DNA of 64,000 bases from Natrinema pellirubrum DSM 15624 (GCF_000230735.2 NC_019963.1:211822-275821), one strand, 5' to 3'; shown: positions 48,201 to 57,824, counted from the stretch's first letter. Numbers and translations are program-made. Notes: generated from the sequence alone by a model not told the origin.

Positions 48201-49932
48201 TTTATCGCTTACTCCTGATCGGGAATGGAATCCTGGCGATGTTGGGAGAATTCCGTGGGATAAACGTTTGCAAAAGCAAGATGAACTGGCAGCCATTGCT
48301 AGAGAACAATATAAATTAGTTCTAGAAGAGCGAGTTACAGATCCTGTAAGTCCTTACTACGGGGGTGCACTGCTTCTTCCACCCGAGGTGCGCGAAGACT
48401 TCTTCTATGACCATCCACACACGAATGTGGCTGACGAACTCCCTAGCATTGAGCAAGGGGAACTCGAGGCAAGCCAGTCCTTCTCGGATACTATTGAACA
48501 GGCGATAGAGGCCAGAGAAAACCGCCATGCTCATCTTAAGGAGTTACAAGAAAGAGCCAACGAAATCGTCTATGATAGCCTAGATATTTCTTCTGACACA
48601 CGAAAATCCATCGCTACAGAGATTAAACTTCGGGGCAACAGTTCTGAGTCTTCAACGTCAACACAGGATCCAGGAGAAGTACTCCGTTCTGAAGTTGAAT
48701 CGCTCGTTCACCACGTCGCAATGATGGTTATTGACGATGCTGAAGATGGAATCGTTCCTCTAGAATCCCTAGAAAACAAACCCAGTATCTACGAACAAGT
48801 TCTGTCTCGCTTTGAGAAAGTATACGGTGATCATACTGATGAACGGATGGCCGAAATAGATGAGATTCTCGGGAGCCGATCTAGTGACCATGACGCGTAT
48901 CCGAATCTGAAAAAATTCTTGTCAGATGGGCTTTTCGAGGTGCATATTAATCAGATGGAAAAGACGCCGATCCTGTGGCGCCTCACAACGGATCGGCTGG
49001 TTTCTGATTCGGATCAGGAAGGCTTTGGATGTTATATTGATTATCGGAGTATGGACTCCAATATCTTTGATCGACTTCAGAAGAAGTATTTAGAGGCACA
49101 GAAAGCCGATCTCCGTGAACGGCGGAATACAGCAGATCGTAGACGTAGTGACGAAGCATTACCGACTTCGGAACAAGCAGCAGCAACAGAGGAATACGAA
49201 CGGTGTATGAGTAGTCTCTCACAAATTGAGCTATTTGAAGAGACTCTCCAAAATCTGGCCAGCAGTTCCCCCCGTGATTGGACAGAGAGTGACCAAAAAT
49301 TAGCAAAAGATCTTCTTCCTAAAGTAAATCGTTTCTATGAGCAGACCCAGATGTTCCTCCAGACATATGATAAACTTATTGAATTAAACGATGAAGACTG
49401 GCTCGAAGATACGTTTAGCCAATCTTTCATAGAAACCATTGAGAACAATAAGCAAATGTGGCTATCCTCACTCGATGATCTTCGTACTGCTTGCGAAGCA
49501 TATAGTACTGGAAATCATGAACCGATTCCAGCACATTTGTACGACCTGTTCATACACTTCGAAGATGAATTAGTCGGGTCAGTTTGGCCAACAAGTACGG
49601 GCGTCCTCGCGATGGGATATTATCCTCAGCGAGAAGCAGAAAAGTACCTCAATGAGAATGGTGAGCCGAAAGAAACCCTATCTGATGAAACCGCAATCCT
49701 CCTCGCAAGAATAGCTGCTCAGTTCGATGAATATGAATCGTTAGCCGACGAAATAGAATCTCACTGCCAGAGCCTAAGTAACCGGATTTCTAGCAGTTGG
49801 AAACAACGGGCACTCTCAGAAATAACTACGAGAGGTTATCAGCCAATACATAAACACGGTGTGAGAATCAATATTACCCCACTTGCAGAGGCCGAAATCG
49901 TTCCTAAAATAGTTAATGAGCAGGTGATTTGA
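48190..49932 (+). pseudogene. pglX: PglX, C-terminal part (580 aa, split by MITE)
   Basis: The continuation of the BREX methyltransferase after the insertion. The ATG and first codons (MTRY) derive from the element's right repeat, and native sequence resumes at LSLTPDREWNPGDVGRIPWDK. It includes the long helical C-terminal domain seen in PglX, with heptad-like acidic stretches and the EWN...W motif. There are no further stops. The whole stretch is visibly A+T-rich (for example 22 of 60 bases G/C at 49381-49440). Its stop overlaps the next gene as TGATG, so the operon is still tightly packed. The full protein before insertion would be about 1,410 residues. Confidence 0.82.
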
Positions 49933-50468
49933 TGGAAATAAATATCTTCGTTGAAGGTTCAAATACAACTGCAAATTCGAAAAACATCCCTGTCGAAGAT
50001 TACTATCAAGGACTATTCCGTTCTATTTCAAGTTTGAAGGGTGAGCTATCAAATTACGGGGAAACCAACCTATACGTCTTCTCAGATGATTTTGGTGTCG
50101 CAAAAGGCTCAGAAATGGCTGATAGTGTCCTCACTTCTGGCCAATCCATTGATAGCTCAACGATGGTTGACAATGCGCAAGAATGCCTGCGTGATGCAGC
50201 AGCCTCAGCCGATGTAATGATTATACTACTGTCGACAAACTTGTTCAAAAACACCGTCAATCAAATTTGGAATGAACTTGTGTCTGTTGCTACACCTGAG
50301 TCTATTTGGTGTCTAGGAGCGGCTCAAAGTACGCTCTCTGACCTTGATCTCCATGCGTTGGAGAAGAAAGAGTGTACTGTACTAACGTACCAAAGAGTCG
50401 GTGTTGCTCGATTAGGGAAAGAGACACGAAGCGAGTTGCTTGAAGCTGTAAGGCAGAAATCTCGATAA
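49932..50468 (+). CDS. Unknown protein between pglX and pglZ, 178 aa
   Basis: Product not recognised. It starts MEINIFVEGSNTTANSKNIPVE at an ATG overlapping the pglX stop (TGATG). It reads as an alternating beta/alpha fold: hydrophobic strands NIFVEG, NLYVFSDD, ADVMIILLST, SIWCLGA and CTVLTYQ with helices between, a layout reminiscent of small sensor or nucleotide-binding domains. It has no Walker or catalytic motif I can name. It is A+T-rich like the pglX end and unlike pglZ, which begins one base after its stop codon. It could be a cassette gene that travels with the pglX specificity region. Confidence 0.8.
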   Translation: MEINIFVEGSNTTANSKNIPVEDYYQGLFRSISSLKGELSNYGETNLYVFSDDFGVAKGSEMADSVLTSGQSIDSSTMVDNAQECLRDAAASADVMIILLSTNLFKNTVNQIWNELVSVATPESIWCLGAAQSTLSDLDLHALEKKECTVLTYQRVGVARLGKETRSELLEAVRQKSR

Positions 50469-50469
50469 C

Positions 50470-52635
50470 ATGCCCGCGACGAAAACCCTCCCACAGTGTG
50501 CTGAAGACGCCATCGAGACTGCCATCGACGAGGCGGCCGACGAGGATCCGATCGTGCTCTGGTGGGACGACGGTGGCTACCTTCGCGACGTCGTCGAGAG
50601 CGTGAGCTACTCGCTGGGCTGTGAGTTCCATGCAGCCGAGCAGACGCCACTCGAGCTGCGCACCGATGCGCCCCGAGACCGAACCGTCTGGTACGTACCA
50701 CAGGCCCACAGCGACGACGTGGACTGGTTCAAAGATGTCGAGAACACCGGCGGCGTCGTCGAAGCGCACATCGGCAAGCTCGCCGCACGCTGTTTCGAGA
50801 ACGACCGCATCCAGGCGGCTTCGATCCGCACGGCCTACGAGGACGTCAGGGAAGGCGACCGTGAACAGGTCGCCAAGACGCTCTTCCAGGAGCTCAACGG
50901 CGAGGGTGGCCTCCCGACGCTCCAGGGTCTCCAGACGAAGATCGTCCTCGATGGCCACGAGGACCCGGTTCAGTTCGTTCTCGAACACGGCGCCGAGAAC
51001 CTTCCCGACGAGACCGCCGATCTGCTACAGATTCGCGATCTGTTGGTCGACAACGGCGTCGCGGCCGTCGACGGCGTCACCGACGAAGACGTGCTCGTGA
51101 CACGTACGCGGCGCTGGGCCGTCGCCGAGTGGCTCGTCGAAGAAGGGCTGGAGAAGTCGCTTCTCGACGCCGAGTACCGGCCCGAGTCCAGTTCCGGACT
51201 GGGAATCTCTCGACCTGAACTCCAGTCGCTACTGAGCAAAGTCGACCCAGAACGTGCCGAAGAGCTGGCGCACGTGTACCTCGATCCGGACGCGCAGTTC
51301 TGGCACGACATTCTTCGGTCCTACGACGACCCGTGGGAACTGGCCGATTGTCCCGTCGACGCCTCGCTCGAACACGAACTCTGGAACGAGTGGCTGCAAG
51401 CGTTCCACGACGGGGAGTACGAGACGTGTACGACCCGAGCGGCCACACGCTACCAGCGTCTCGAAACGACCTACGGTGACGTCCCGTGGACGAGCGTCTG
51501 GAACCAGGCTGTCGAGGTTGCCAAACTCGCTCACGAACTCGAAACGTGGGAAGAGCGCGGCGATACGACTGACGTCGTCGACCTCTACGGTGACGTCGAC
51601 GATGGGACCTGGCAGATCGACAACGCCGTGTTCAACCTCATCATCTCGGGCGAGCCCGAGCACGGTCTCCCCGAGGAACATCCTGCGAGGGCGAGTCTCG
51701 ACGACCTGCGCACGTCGTTGACTGAGTCACGCTACCTCGACTACCTCAGCGACCTCGGCGACCTGGTCGTCGACCAGATCGAGGCAGGCTCACCGTTCGT
51801 CGGCGAAAACTACGCCCACCAGTTCTTCGACCAGGAGCAAGAACACCTCCAGAGTGGCCAGAGCGTTGCGCTGTTCATCGTCGACGCGCTGCGTTTCGAC
51901 CTCGCCCACGAACTGGCGGAGTCCGTCCGTCGTGAACTCCCCGGCCTCGAAGTCGACGAGACTGCTTGGGTCGGAACACTCCCCTCGGATACTGAGTTTG
52001 GGAAGGCCGCACTCACGCCCGGGAGCAAGTTCAGCTTCAACATCGAACTCGACGACGGGGAACTCGTTCCGGAACGCAACGGCCGCGAGATCACTAACTA
52101 CCAGCGCGAGAAGATGCTGAAGGACGATGGCTGGAGTTACATCATGCAGAGCGAAGACGACGAGTCGGGGTGGAGCAACACCCGCGTCGCGTACTACTGG
52201 AACGACCTCGACAAAGCTGGTGAAAAAGAGCTCACCGACTTCGAGGCGCTATTTAGCGACCGCATCGAGAAAATCTCGGACATCATTTGCGAGAAGCTCG
52301 ACCAGGGAGAATGGGACCGCGCATACATCCTCGCCGACCACGGTTTTGTCTCGCTTCCCCAGAGCATCGATCTTGATGGCATCTATCCACCGGACGAGGC
52401 GGAGCAGGTGACGCGCCGTTGGATAGCCGGAAAAGACATCGATGAGGATGCACCTGGCGTCCTCCTCGACGAGAACACTCATCTCGGCTACCTTGACGAT
52501 GACACGAAAATTAGTGTCCTCGCTGATCCAATTCAGCGCTTCCGCAATCAGGGAATTCCCGATGCTCGCTTCTACCACGGTGGGGTCCTTCCACAGGAGT
52601 TCGTGCTCAACTTCGTCACGATCACGCAGGAATGA
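50470..52635 (+). CDS. pglZ: BREX alkaline-phosphatase-like protein PglZ
   Basis: A 721-residue BREX core protein with a C-terminal PglZ domain of the alkaline phosphatase superfamily. The metal-site segments are VALFIVDALRFDLAHEL (about residues 466-482), the LPSDTEFGKAALTPG region, and YILADHGFVSLP (about 617-628). The N-terminal half is helical and acidic. PglZ is thought to be a metal-dependent phosphodiesterase-type regulator in BREX. Base composition jumps back to G+C-rich exactly at its start (37 of 60 bases G/C at 51481-51540). It ends 6 bp before the helicase gene. Confidence 0.92.
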   Translation: MPATKTLPQCAEDAIETAIDEAADEDPIVLWWDDGGYLRDVVESVSYSLGCEFHAAEQTPLELRTDAPRDRTVWYVPQAHSDDVDWFKDVENTGGVVEAHIGKLAARCFENDRIQAASIRTAYEDVREGDREQVAKTLFQELNGEGGLPTLQGLQTKIVLDGHEDPVQFVLEHGAENLPDETADLLQIRDLLVDNGVAAVDGVTDEDVLVTRTRRWAVAEWLVEEGLEKSLLDAEYRPESSSGLGISRPELQSLLSKVDPERAEELAHVYLDPDAQFWHDILRSYDDPWELADCPVDASLEHELWNEWLQAFHDGEYETCTTRAATRYQRLETTYGDVPWTSVWNQAVEVAKLAHELETWEERGDTTDVVDLYGDVDDGTWQIDNAVFNLIISGEPEHGLPEEHPARASLDDLRTSLTESRYLDYLSDLGDLVVDQIEAGSPFVGENYAHQFFDQEQEHLQSGQSVALFIVDALRFDLAHELAESVRRELPGLEVDETAWVGTLPSDTEFGKAALTPGSKFSFNIELDDGELVPERNGREITNYQREKMLKDDGWSYIMQSEDDESGWSNTRVAYYWNDLDKAGEKELTDFEALFSDRIEKISDIICEKLDQGEWDRAYILADHGFVSLPQSIDLDGIYPPDEAEQVTRRWIAGKDIDEDAPGVLLDENTHLGYLDDDTKISVLADPIQRFRNQGIPDARFYHGGVLPQEFVLNFVTITQE

Positions 52636-52641
52636 CCGCTA

Positions 52642-55548
52642 ATGACTGACTTCGATCCCGGTGATACGGTCCTCCTCAATGGACGCACTGCCGAGGTCAT
52701 TAAGACCTACTCCGTCGGCGATCTCGACTATCTCCGGGCCTACGTCGAAGACGCCGGCGTGAAAACTGTCTGTATCGGCGACGTCGAGGTCGAACCCAAA
52801 CGCGATCAGCTTGGGGAACTGCGCTCAGCATCAGCCGAACAGCTACATCCCGACCACGAGGCTGTCTCGGCCGAGTGGTTCGATCTTCGTTCGCAGGCCC
52901 TTCAGCTTCAAATCGCCCACGAGCAGGGGCAGCTGCTGAGTATCTCGAACTCGCTGGTCCGCCTCGAACCGTATCAGCTCGCCGCAGTCAACTGGGTGAT
53001 GCAGAAGCTGCGCCAACGTGCGCTCATCGCCGACGACGTCGGCCTCGGGAAGACCATCGAAGCAGGGCTCATCCTCAAAGAGCTCACCGCTCGCAACCGT
53101 GCTGACCGTGTCCTGTTCGTCGTCCCTGCCCACCTCCAGAAGAAGTGGATTCGGGACATGGACCGATTCTTCGACATCAACCTCACGCCGGCCGACCGAC
53201 AGTGGGTCGAGGGTGAACGCCGGCGACTCGGCGAGGAGGCCAACATCTGGGACCAAGACCACCAGCAGATGGTCACCAGTCAGGCCTTCCTCCGACAGGA
53301 CGAGTTCCAGCCGGCCCTCGAGGAAGCGTTCTGGGACGTCGTGATAGTCGACGAGGCGCACAAGGCCGCCAAACGGGGTGAGTCCCCCAGTAAGACATCG
53401 AAGATGGTCGAACGGGTCGCCGGTAACTCTGACTCCTTGCTGCTGCTCAGCGCGACCCCACACGACGGCAAAGGGGAGGCGTTCCGCTCGCTCGTCGAGT
53501 ACATCGATCCCTTCCTCGTCGCTGAGGACCAAGACCTCTCGAAGGAGGCCGTCGACCGCGTGATGATTCGTCGCGGGAAGCAAACGCTGTACGACGATGA
53601 CGGCGAGCGCATCTTCCCCGACCGTGAGGTCAACACCGTTCCCGTGGAGATGACCCACGACGAGCGGCAGTTCTATCGGGCCGTTACTGACTACGTCCAG
53701 AACGTCTACAACCGCTCCGAGAAGCTGAACGAGCCAGCGGTCGGGTTCGCCATGGCGCTGATGCAGAAACGTCTTGTCAGCAGTATCGGCGCCATCCAAG
53801 CGACGCTGAGTCGTCGTTTGGGTGACCTCGTCGATGAGCAGTCGACCTCCACCAGTCTCTCTGAAGAAGCCTCCGCGTATCTTGACGGCGAAGACCTCGA
53901 CGAGGAGGACAAACAGCGAGCCGAGGAGGAACTCTCGGCGCTGACCGTCACCGAGAGCGATGCGCAACTCGAAGAGGAGATCGAAACGCTCCGCGACCTC
54001 GTCTCCCTCGCCGAAGGCATCTCCGTCGACTCGAAGGCCCAGAAGGTCCGCCGCTACATCCAGCAGCTGCTAGAAGAGCAACCCGACGAGAAACTCCTCC
54101 TGTTCACCGAGTATCGCGACACACTGGACTACCTCCTCGACCTCGTGAAAGACGAACCTTGGGCCGACGAGATCCTCGTCATCCACGGTGACGTCGACAA
54201 GGAGGAACGTGCCCGCATCGAAGAGGAGTTCAACCACGGCCAATCCCGTTTGCTGTTTGCGACCGACGCAGCGAGCGAGGGGATTGACCTCCAGCACAGC
54301 TGCCACATCATGGTGAATTACGAGCTGCCGTGGAACCCGAACCGCCTCGAGCAGCGAATCGGCCGGCTCCACCGCTACGGCCAGGACAAGGAGGTCAAGG
54401 TCTGGAACTTCACGTTCGAGGACACTCGTGAGGGCGAGATCTTCGACATGCTCCAGAACAAGGTCGAGAACATCCGCGGCAAACTCGGCAACACGGCTGA
54501 CGTGTTGGGGATGCTCGACGACATCAACGTCGACTCGCTCATCATGGAGTCCATCCAGAACGACGAACCGGCGAGTGCAACCAAAGAGGAACTCGAGGAG
54601 CTCATCGACGAGCGTCAACGCACGCTCCAGGAGTGGTACGAACGCAGCCTTATCGACACGAGCACGTTTGACCAAGAGAGCCGGGAGAAGATTCAGGAGG
54701 TGATGGACGAGTCCGAGGATGTCTACGGGACGGAGGCCGACATCCACGAGTTCGTCGAACGCGGCGTCGAGGCGCTCGGTGGCGACGTCGAGAAAGCCGG
54801 GAGCAATCTCTACAGGGCCCAGCTGCCACGCTCTCTACGGCAAGGAACGGACGAGGAGTACGGGCCGTTCACGTTCAGCCGAGACTTCGCGATGGACCAC
54901 GATGGTATCGACTACGTCTCACCCGATGATGATCTGGTCCAGCGGCTTATGCAGCAAATCCTGGATGGTGAGCAGGGCGATGTTGGGCTAAAGCTCCTCC
55001 CGTTCGTCGACGAGCCGGGGATAGCGTACAACTACCGCGTGACGTTCGAAGACGGGACAGGCGAGGTCATACGGGAAGATATGATCCCTGTGTATGTCGA
55101 TGCCCGCCATCATGACCCCCGGCAGCGGATGGGTCAGCGTGTTGTTCAGGGTGACAGTATCAAAGGGTCGCCCGACGCGGACCGTGTGCGATCCCTGATA
55201 CAGAGTCAGGATCAGCTGCGAGAAGCCGCGGACCGGTACATCAGCCAGCAGGTCACGTCCTTGCGGGAAGAACTACACGAGCGCCGCCGAGAGGAGACCC
55301 AGCAAGAACTGGATGACCTCGAGGAGTATGCGGAGGCTGAACGCCAGCGAATCGAGGAGTTCATCGAGAACTATGAGAGGAAAGCAGAGGCTGGGTCAAA
55401 TATGGATATCGCAATCCGTGGTCAACAAGAACGGCTCAACAAACTTGAGCAGCGTATCGAAGACCGGCGCCAAGAATTGCAGCGGAAGGCTCGGGTCATC
55501 TCACTTGCGCCAGAGGTGGAGAACGTTTGCTTTGCTCTCCCGGTCTAA
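52642..55548 (+). CDS. brxHII: SNF2-family helicase of BREX type 5 (BrxHII-like)
   Basis: A 968-residue superfamily 2 helicase/translocase. Motifs are ALIADDVGLGKTIEAGLILKE (Walker A, about residues 128-145, quoted in part), VVIVDEAHKAAK (DEAH, about 233-244), LLLSATPHDGK (III) and the C-terminal helicase lobe with LLFTEYRDTLDYLL, FATDAASEGIDLQ and ERLEQRIGRLHRYGQ-like motif VI (NPNRLEQRIGRLHRYGQD). A coiled-coil tail of charged helices follows. It takes the place of BrxL in type 5 BREX. It closes the operon; a convergent small gene follows after about 40 bp. Confidence 0.9.
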   Translation: MTDFDPGDTVLLNGRTAEVIKTYSVGDLDYLRAYVEDAGVKTVCIGDVEVEPKRDQLGELRSASAEQLHPDHEAVSAEWFDLRSQALQLQIAHEQGQLLSISNSLVRLEPYQLAAVNWVMQKLRQRALIADDVGLGKTIEAGLILKELTARNRADRVLFVVPAHLQKKWIRDMDRFFDINLTPADRQWVEGERRRLGEEANIWDQDHQQMVTSQAFLRQDEFQPALEEAFWDVVIVDEAHKAAKRGESPSKTSKMVERVAGNSDSLLLLSATPHDGKGEAFRSLVEYIDPFLVAEDQDLSKEAVDRVMIRRGKQTLYDDDGERIFPDREVNTVPVEMTHDERQFYRAVTDYVQNVYNRSEKLNEPAVGFAMALMQKRLVSSIGAIQATLSRRLGDLVDEQSTSTSLSEEASAYLDGEDLDEEDKQRAEEELSALTVTESDAQLEEEIETLRDLVSLAEGISVDSKAQKVRRYIQQLLEEQPDEKLLLFTEYRDTLDYLLDLVKDEPWADEILVIHGDVDKEERARIEEEFNHGQSRLLFATDAASEGIDLQHSCHIMVNYELPWNPNRLEQRIGRLHRYGQDKEVKVWNFTFEDTREGEIFDMLQNKVENIRGKLGNTADVLGMLDDINVDSLIMESIQNDEPASATKEELEELIDERQRTLQEWYERSLIDTSTFDQESREKIQEVMDESEDVYGTEADIHEFVERGVEALGGDVEKAGSNLYRAQLPRSLRQGTDEEYGPFTFSRDFAMDHDGIDYVSPDDDLVQRLMQQILDGEQGDVGLKLLPFVDEPGIAYNYRVTFEDGTGEVIREDMIPVYVDARHHDPRQRMGQRVVQGDSIKGSPDADRVRSLIQSQDQLREAADRYISQQVTSLREELHERRREETQQELDDLEEYAEAERQRIEEFIENYERKAEAGSNMDIAIRGQQERLNKLEQRIEDRRQELQRKARVISLAPEVENVCFALPV

Positions 55549-55589
55549 TCGATTCCTGAGCTGGACGGGAGCGCTTCGCTGCCGGCGCG

Positions 55590-55823
55590 TCAGACCGACT
55601 TTCGTGAAGGCTTCTCGTAAACGTCGACGGAGACCACACGCTCGGGTGGGTAGTACGAGACTGGTACGTGGCCACTGTCGAGTTCGCCACCGTGCGACGG
55701 GCCGATGCATCTAATCCATCCCTCGTCCACAATCTCCCAGTCGTCGTATTCGCGCTCGATCTCGCCCTCCCCGTGCTTGTCCACGAGGTGGACGATCACA
55801 CCCTCGGTTCTGTCGTCTGCCAT
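55590..55823 (-). CDS. Small hypothetical haloarchaeal protein, 77 aa
   Basis: Product not recognised. It is very acidic, with beta-rich character (GVIVHLVDKHGEGEI, DDWEIVDEGWIRCIG, VPVSYYPPERVVSVDVYEK). The composition and codon bias suggest a real gene. It is convergent with the BREX helicase gene and separated from it by about 40 bp. No functional motif. Confidence 0.6.
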   Translation of the reverse strand: MADDRTEGVIVHLVDKHGEGEIEREYDDWEIVDEGWIRCIGPSHGGELDSGHVPVSYYPPERVVSVDVYEKPSRKSV

Positions 55824-56170
55824 ATTCGACGTATCGAAGAGGTGTTTGATTAGCGTTCTGTAGTAACGTGGCTGGTTCGTCCTTTTGAACGGTCAATCCT
55901 CTCGCGCAACAACGGATCTCGCACAGACGGTCTCGCAATCAGGACGCCATCGACTACCTGGCCCTCGGCGACAGAATGCGCATACTAGAAAGTGATTCTC
56001 CCGTTAGTGAGCCAATTCCGGAAATTCCCTGAAACCTTGATTTTCCACAATTAGGAATCGCGTGACAGCAGCGAGATAGCGACAAGTAATATGGAACTGA
56101 ATAGATGGTTTCCGGAAACAACCCAATCACGTTTTTAGTACTAGCCAGAAAACCAGTCTATCAAGCAACG
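55824..56170. other. Upstream region of the broken Orc1/Cdc6 gene, with TTCCGGAA palindromes
   Basis: No gene seen. TTCCGGAA occurs at 56016-56023 and again at 56110-56117, where it is part of the perfect 12-bp palindrome GTTTCCGGAAAC (56108-56119), about 50 bp before the orc1 start. Palindromes of the TTCC...GGAAA type are found in haloarchaeal origin-recognition boxes, so this may be an Orc-binding or operator region. Confidence 0.4.
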
Positions 56171-56284
56171 ATGATCCGCGATGCTCGCGTTCTCCGCGCC
56201 GGATTCGTCCCTCGGGAAATTGAGCATCGCGACGCCGAAGTCAACCATCTCTCTAGCGTTCTCGAGCCCATCCATCTGTTCTAG
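56171..56284 (+). pseudogene. orc1: Orc1/Cdc6 replication initiator, N-terminal fragment
   Basis: From ATG 56171, 34 native codons ([19 protein letters not shown], then [15 protein letters not shown]) match the start of haloarchaeal Orc1/Cdc6 proteins. They run straight into the IS4 element at 56273, with a stop at 56282. The 10-bp target duplication CGAGCCCATC (56263-56272 and 57898-57907) marks the break. Removing the element and one repeat rejoins EPI to TNGEPADTAIVTGPSGAGKT in frame. Confidence 0.88.
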
Positions 56285-56402
56285 TTTAGTGACGGAGTGA
56301 AGCAGGATCTCAGCGGAGACTATACCGAATTGAGGCGGATTAGCTCAGGAGACTGGGTTCGCTGGAGCAGGCAGTCGCTGATTTGTTGTGTGATACCTTC
56401 GA

Positions 56403-56434
56403 GGCGGCGCACTCACAGCCGTGAGTGCGTCGCC
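56403..56434. repeat. Hairpin, 14-bp stem with one mismatch
   Basis: GGCGGCGCACTCAC, AGCC loop, then GTGAGTGCGTCGCC. It lies in the non-coding end of the IS4 element, downstream of its transposase. It may act as a terminator or protect against read-through. Confidence 0.6.
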
Positions 56435-56475
56435 GTTCCAGCGCTGCCGCTATCGACACAGGTGCTTCCCCGGTC

Positions 56476-56508
56476 GTCAGGCGAGTTCGTTACCAGAACT
56501 CGCCTGAC
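56476..56508 (-). terminator. Perfect 13-bp hairpin over the IS4 transposase stop codon
   Basis: GTCAGGCGAGTTC and its exact complement GAACTCGCCTGAC, separated by 7 bases that include the transposase stop (TTA at 56490). Its position suggests transcript ending or mRNA 3' stabilisation. Confidence 0.5.
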
Positions 56509-57824
56509 TCAACCTGCTCACGTAACCGCGGTCGATGCGGATTTGGATCACGTGAAGCCCACAGCAACAACTCATCTAAATCCGGAAGTTCGTACCCTAA
56601 ATCGAGCATCACGTACAACTGAATCAGGTGTGAATGGCGTTCGACAGCGTGAGAACATCGTCGACGAGGAAGTTGCGGCGACGACGCTGTGGCGTCGTCG
56701 GCGCTTTCCCGTTGTTTCACGTCCAGTTTCCGGAGTTCATCGACGATAACACGGCTCATCAGCAGTGAGATTGCGGCCATGATGACCAGAGCTTCGATGA
56801 TGTACGGATCGGTCGTGTTGATTTCGTCAAGTCCGAAGCGTGATTTCAGTTCTTTGAACAATAATTCTATTTCCCAGCGCGCCCGATAGAGCTGTGCGAT
56901 ATCGGGCGCACTATAGTCGTCTTTCGAGAGATTTGTCAAATAGAGATGGTACTCTTCAGTATCCTCGTTCCAAACACCGACCAGTCGGAACGTTCGGGTC
57001 GTGCTGGTGCACGACCCTCGCTTTCGCTCGAACGAGAGGGTGATGCGAACATCGATTTCCTGTCGCTGCAGGTCGTCAAGGACGTCCTGCAGCGACTCTC
57101 CTTCGAGCGGGATACTGTTCCCCCGCCACGTCCGGAGCTCTTCGACGATCTCGAAGTTTGCGTCGTCTTTCACACGGGAGACGAACCAGCCGTTATTCTG
57201 GTCGATGCGGTCGAACAACCAGAAGTCGTAGAAACCGAGATCGAGCAAGACAAGTGCGCCAGCTACCCACTCGCCGGTGGGTAGCTGGCTCCGTTCTTGG
57301 GTTTTAGCGTCAGTTGTTCGGTACCGTGTTGGAAGGCCAGTTGAGAGTGATTCTGTTAGGTGAAGTTTCAGACCGGCCTGATCGTCACCGGTCGCAGCGT
57401 ACACATCCGCGGCGTCTTGATAGAGAGAAACAATGCTCCCATCGGCAATGAGGACGTCTCGAAAGCGTTCGAGACGTCCGCTAAGGTCGGCATTTCTGGT
57501 ATCGAGATTCTCGATGGCATCATCGAGAATCTCTCGAAGGAGTGCAACGAACGGTGGAGAGAACCACCCGTGGAAGGTTGCATAGGAGAGTTCATCGCAG
57601 TCGGACATTTCGACGAATCGTTCGAGAAAAGCCTGTACAGATCGGTCTGACCCAGCAGCGAAGCCAAGTGAAAGCGTGTAGAACAGCGCAACAGCGTCGA
57701 ATTTCCGTTCACGCTCGACGAGATTCGTTGCGCGAGCGCGCTCGCGCAACTCATCGGAGGGAAACGCTCTTTGAATCCGATCAACAATCACTGAATCCGG
57801 TGGGGAGTAAGTCACACTATCCAC
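56490..57824 (-). CDS. IS4 family transposase (ISH8 group)
   Basis: A 444-residue DDE transposase. The first Asp is in LIADGSIVSLYQDAADVY, the second in ALVLLDLGFYDFWLFDRI. The YREK signature of IS4 proteins reads YRARWEIELLFKELK (Y-x2-R-x3-E-x6-K), with the catalytic Glu. The frame is complete with a normal start (MDSVTYSPPDSV). It occupies most of the 1,625-bp element and runs opposite to the orc1 gene it interrupts. Confidence 0.95.
   Translation of the reverse strand: MDSVTYSPPDSVIVDRIQRAFPSDELRERARATNLVERERKFDAVALFYTLSLGFAAGSDRSVQAFLERFVEMSDCDELSYATFHGWFSPPFVALLREILDDAIENLDTRNADLSGRLERFRDVLIADGSIVSLYQDAADVYAATGDDQAGLKLHLTESLSTGLPTRYRTTDAKTQERSQLPTGEWVAGALVLLDLGFYDFWLFDRIDQNNGWFVSRVKDDANFEIVEELRTWRGNSIPLEGESLQDVLDDLQRQEIDVRITLSFERKRGSCTSTTRTFRLVGVWNEDTEEYHLYLTNLSKDDYSAPDIAQLYRARWEIELLFKELKSRFGLDEINTTDPYIIEALVIMAAISLLMSRVIVDELRKLDVKQRESADDATASSPQLPRRRCSHAVERHSHLIQLYVMLDLGYELPDLDELLLWASRDPNPHRPRLREQVESGEFW

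Noticed and set aside
52843..53967. 374-codon open frame on the minus strand
   Set aside because: It is antisense to the SNF2 helicase gene and has no domain of its own.
35517..55548. Classifying the island as BREX type 1 or DISARM
   Set aside because: There is no brxL-type Lon protease gene and no DISARM DUF1998 gene. The doubled brxC plus SNF2 helicase fits type 5 better.
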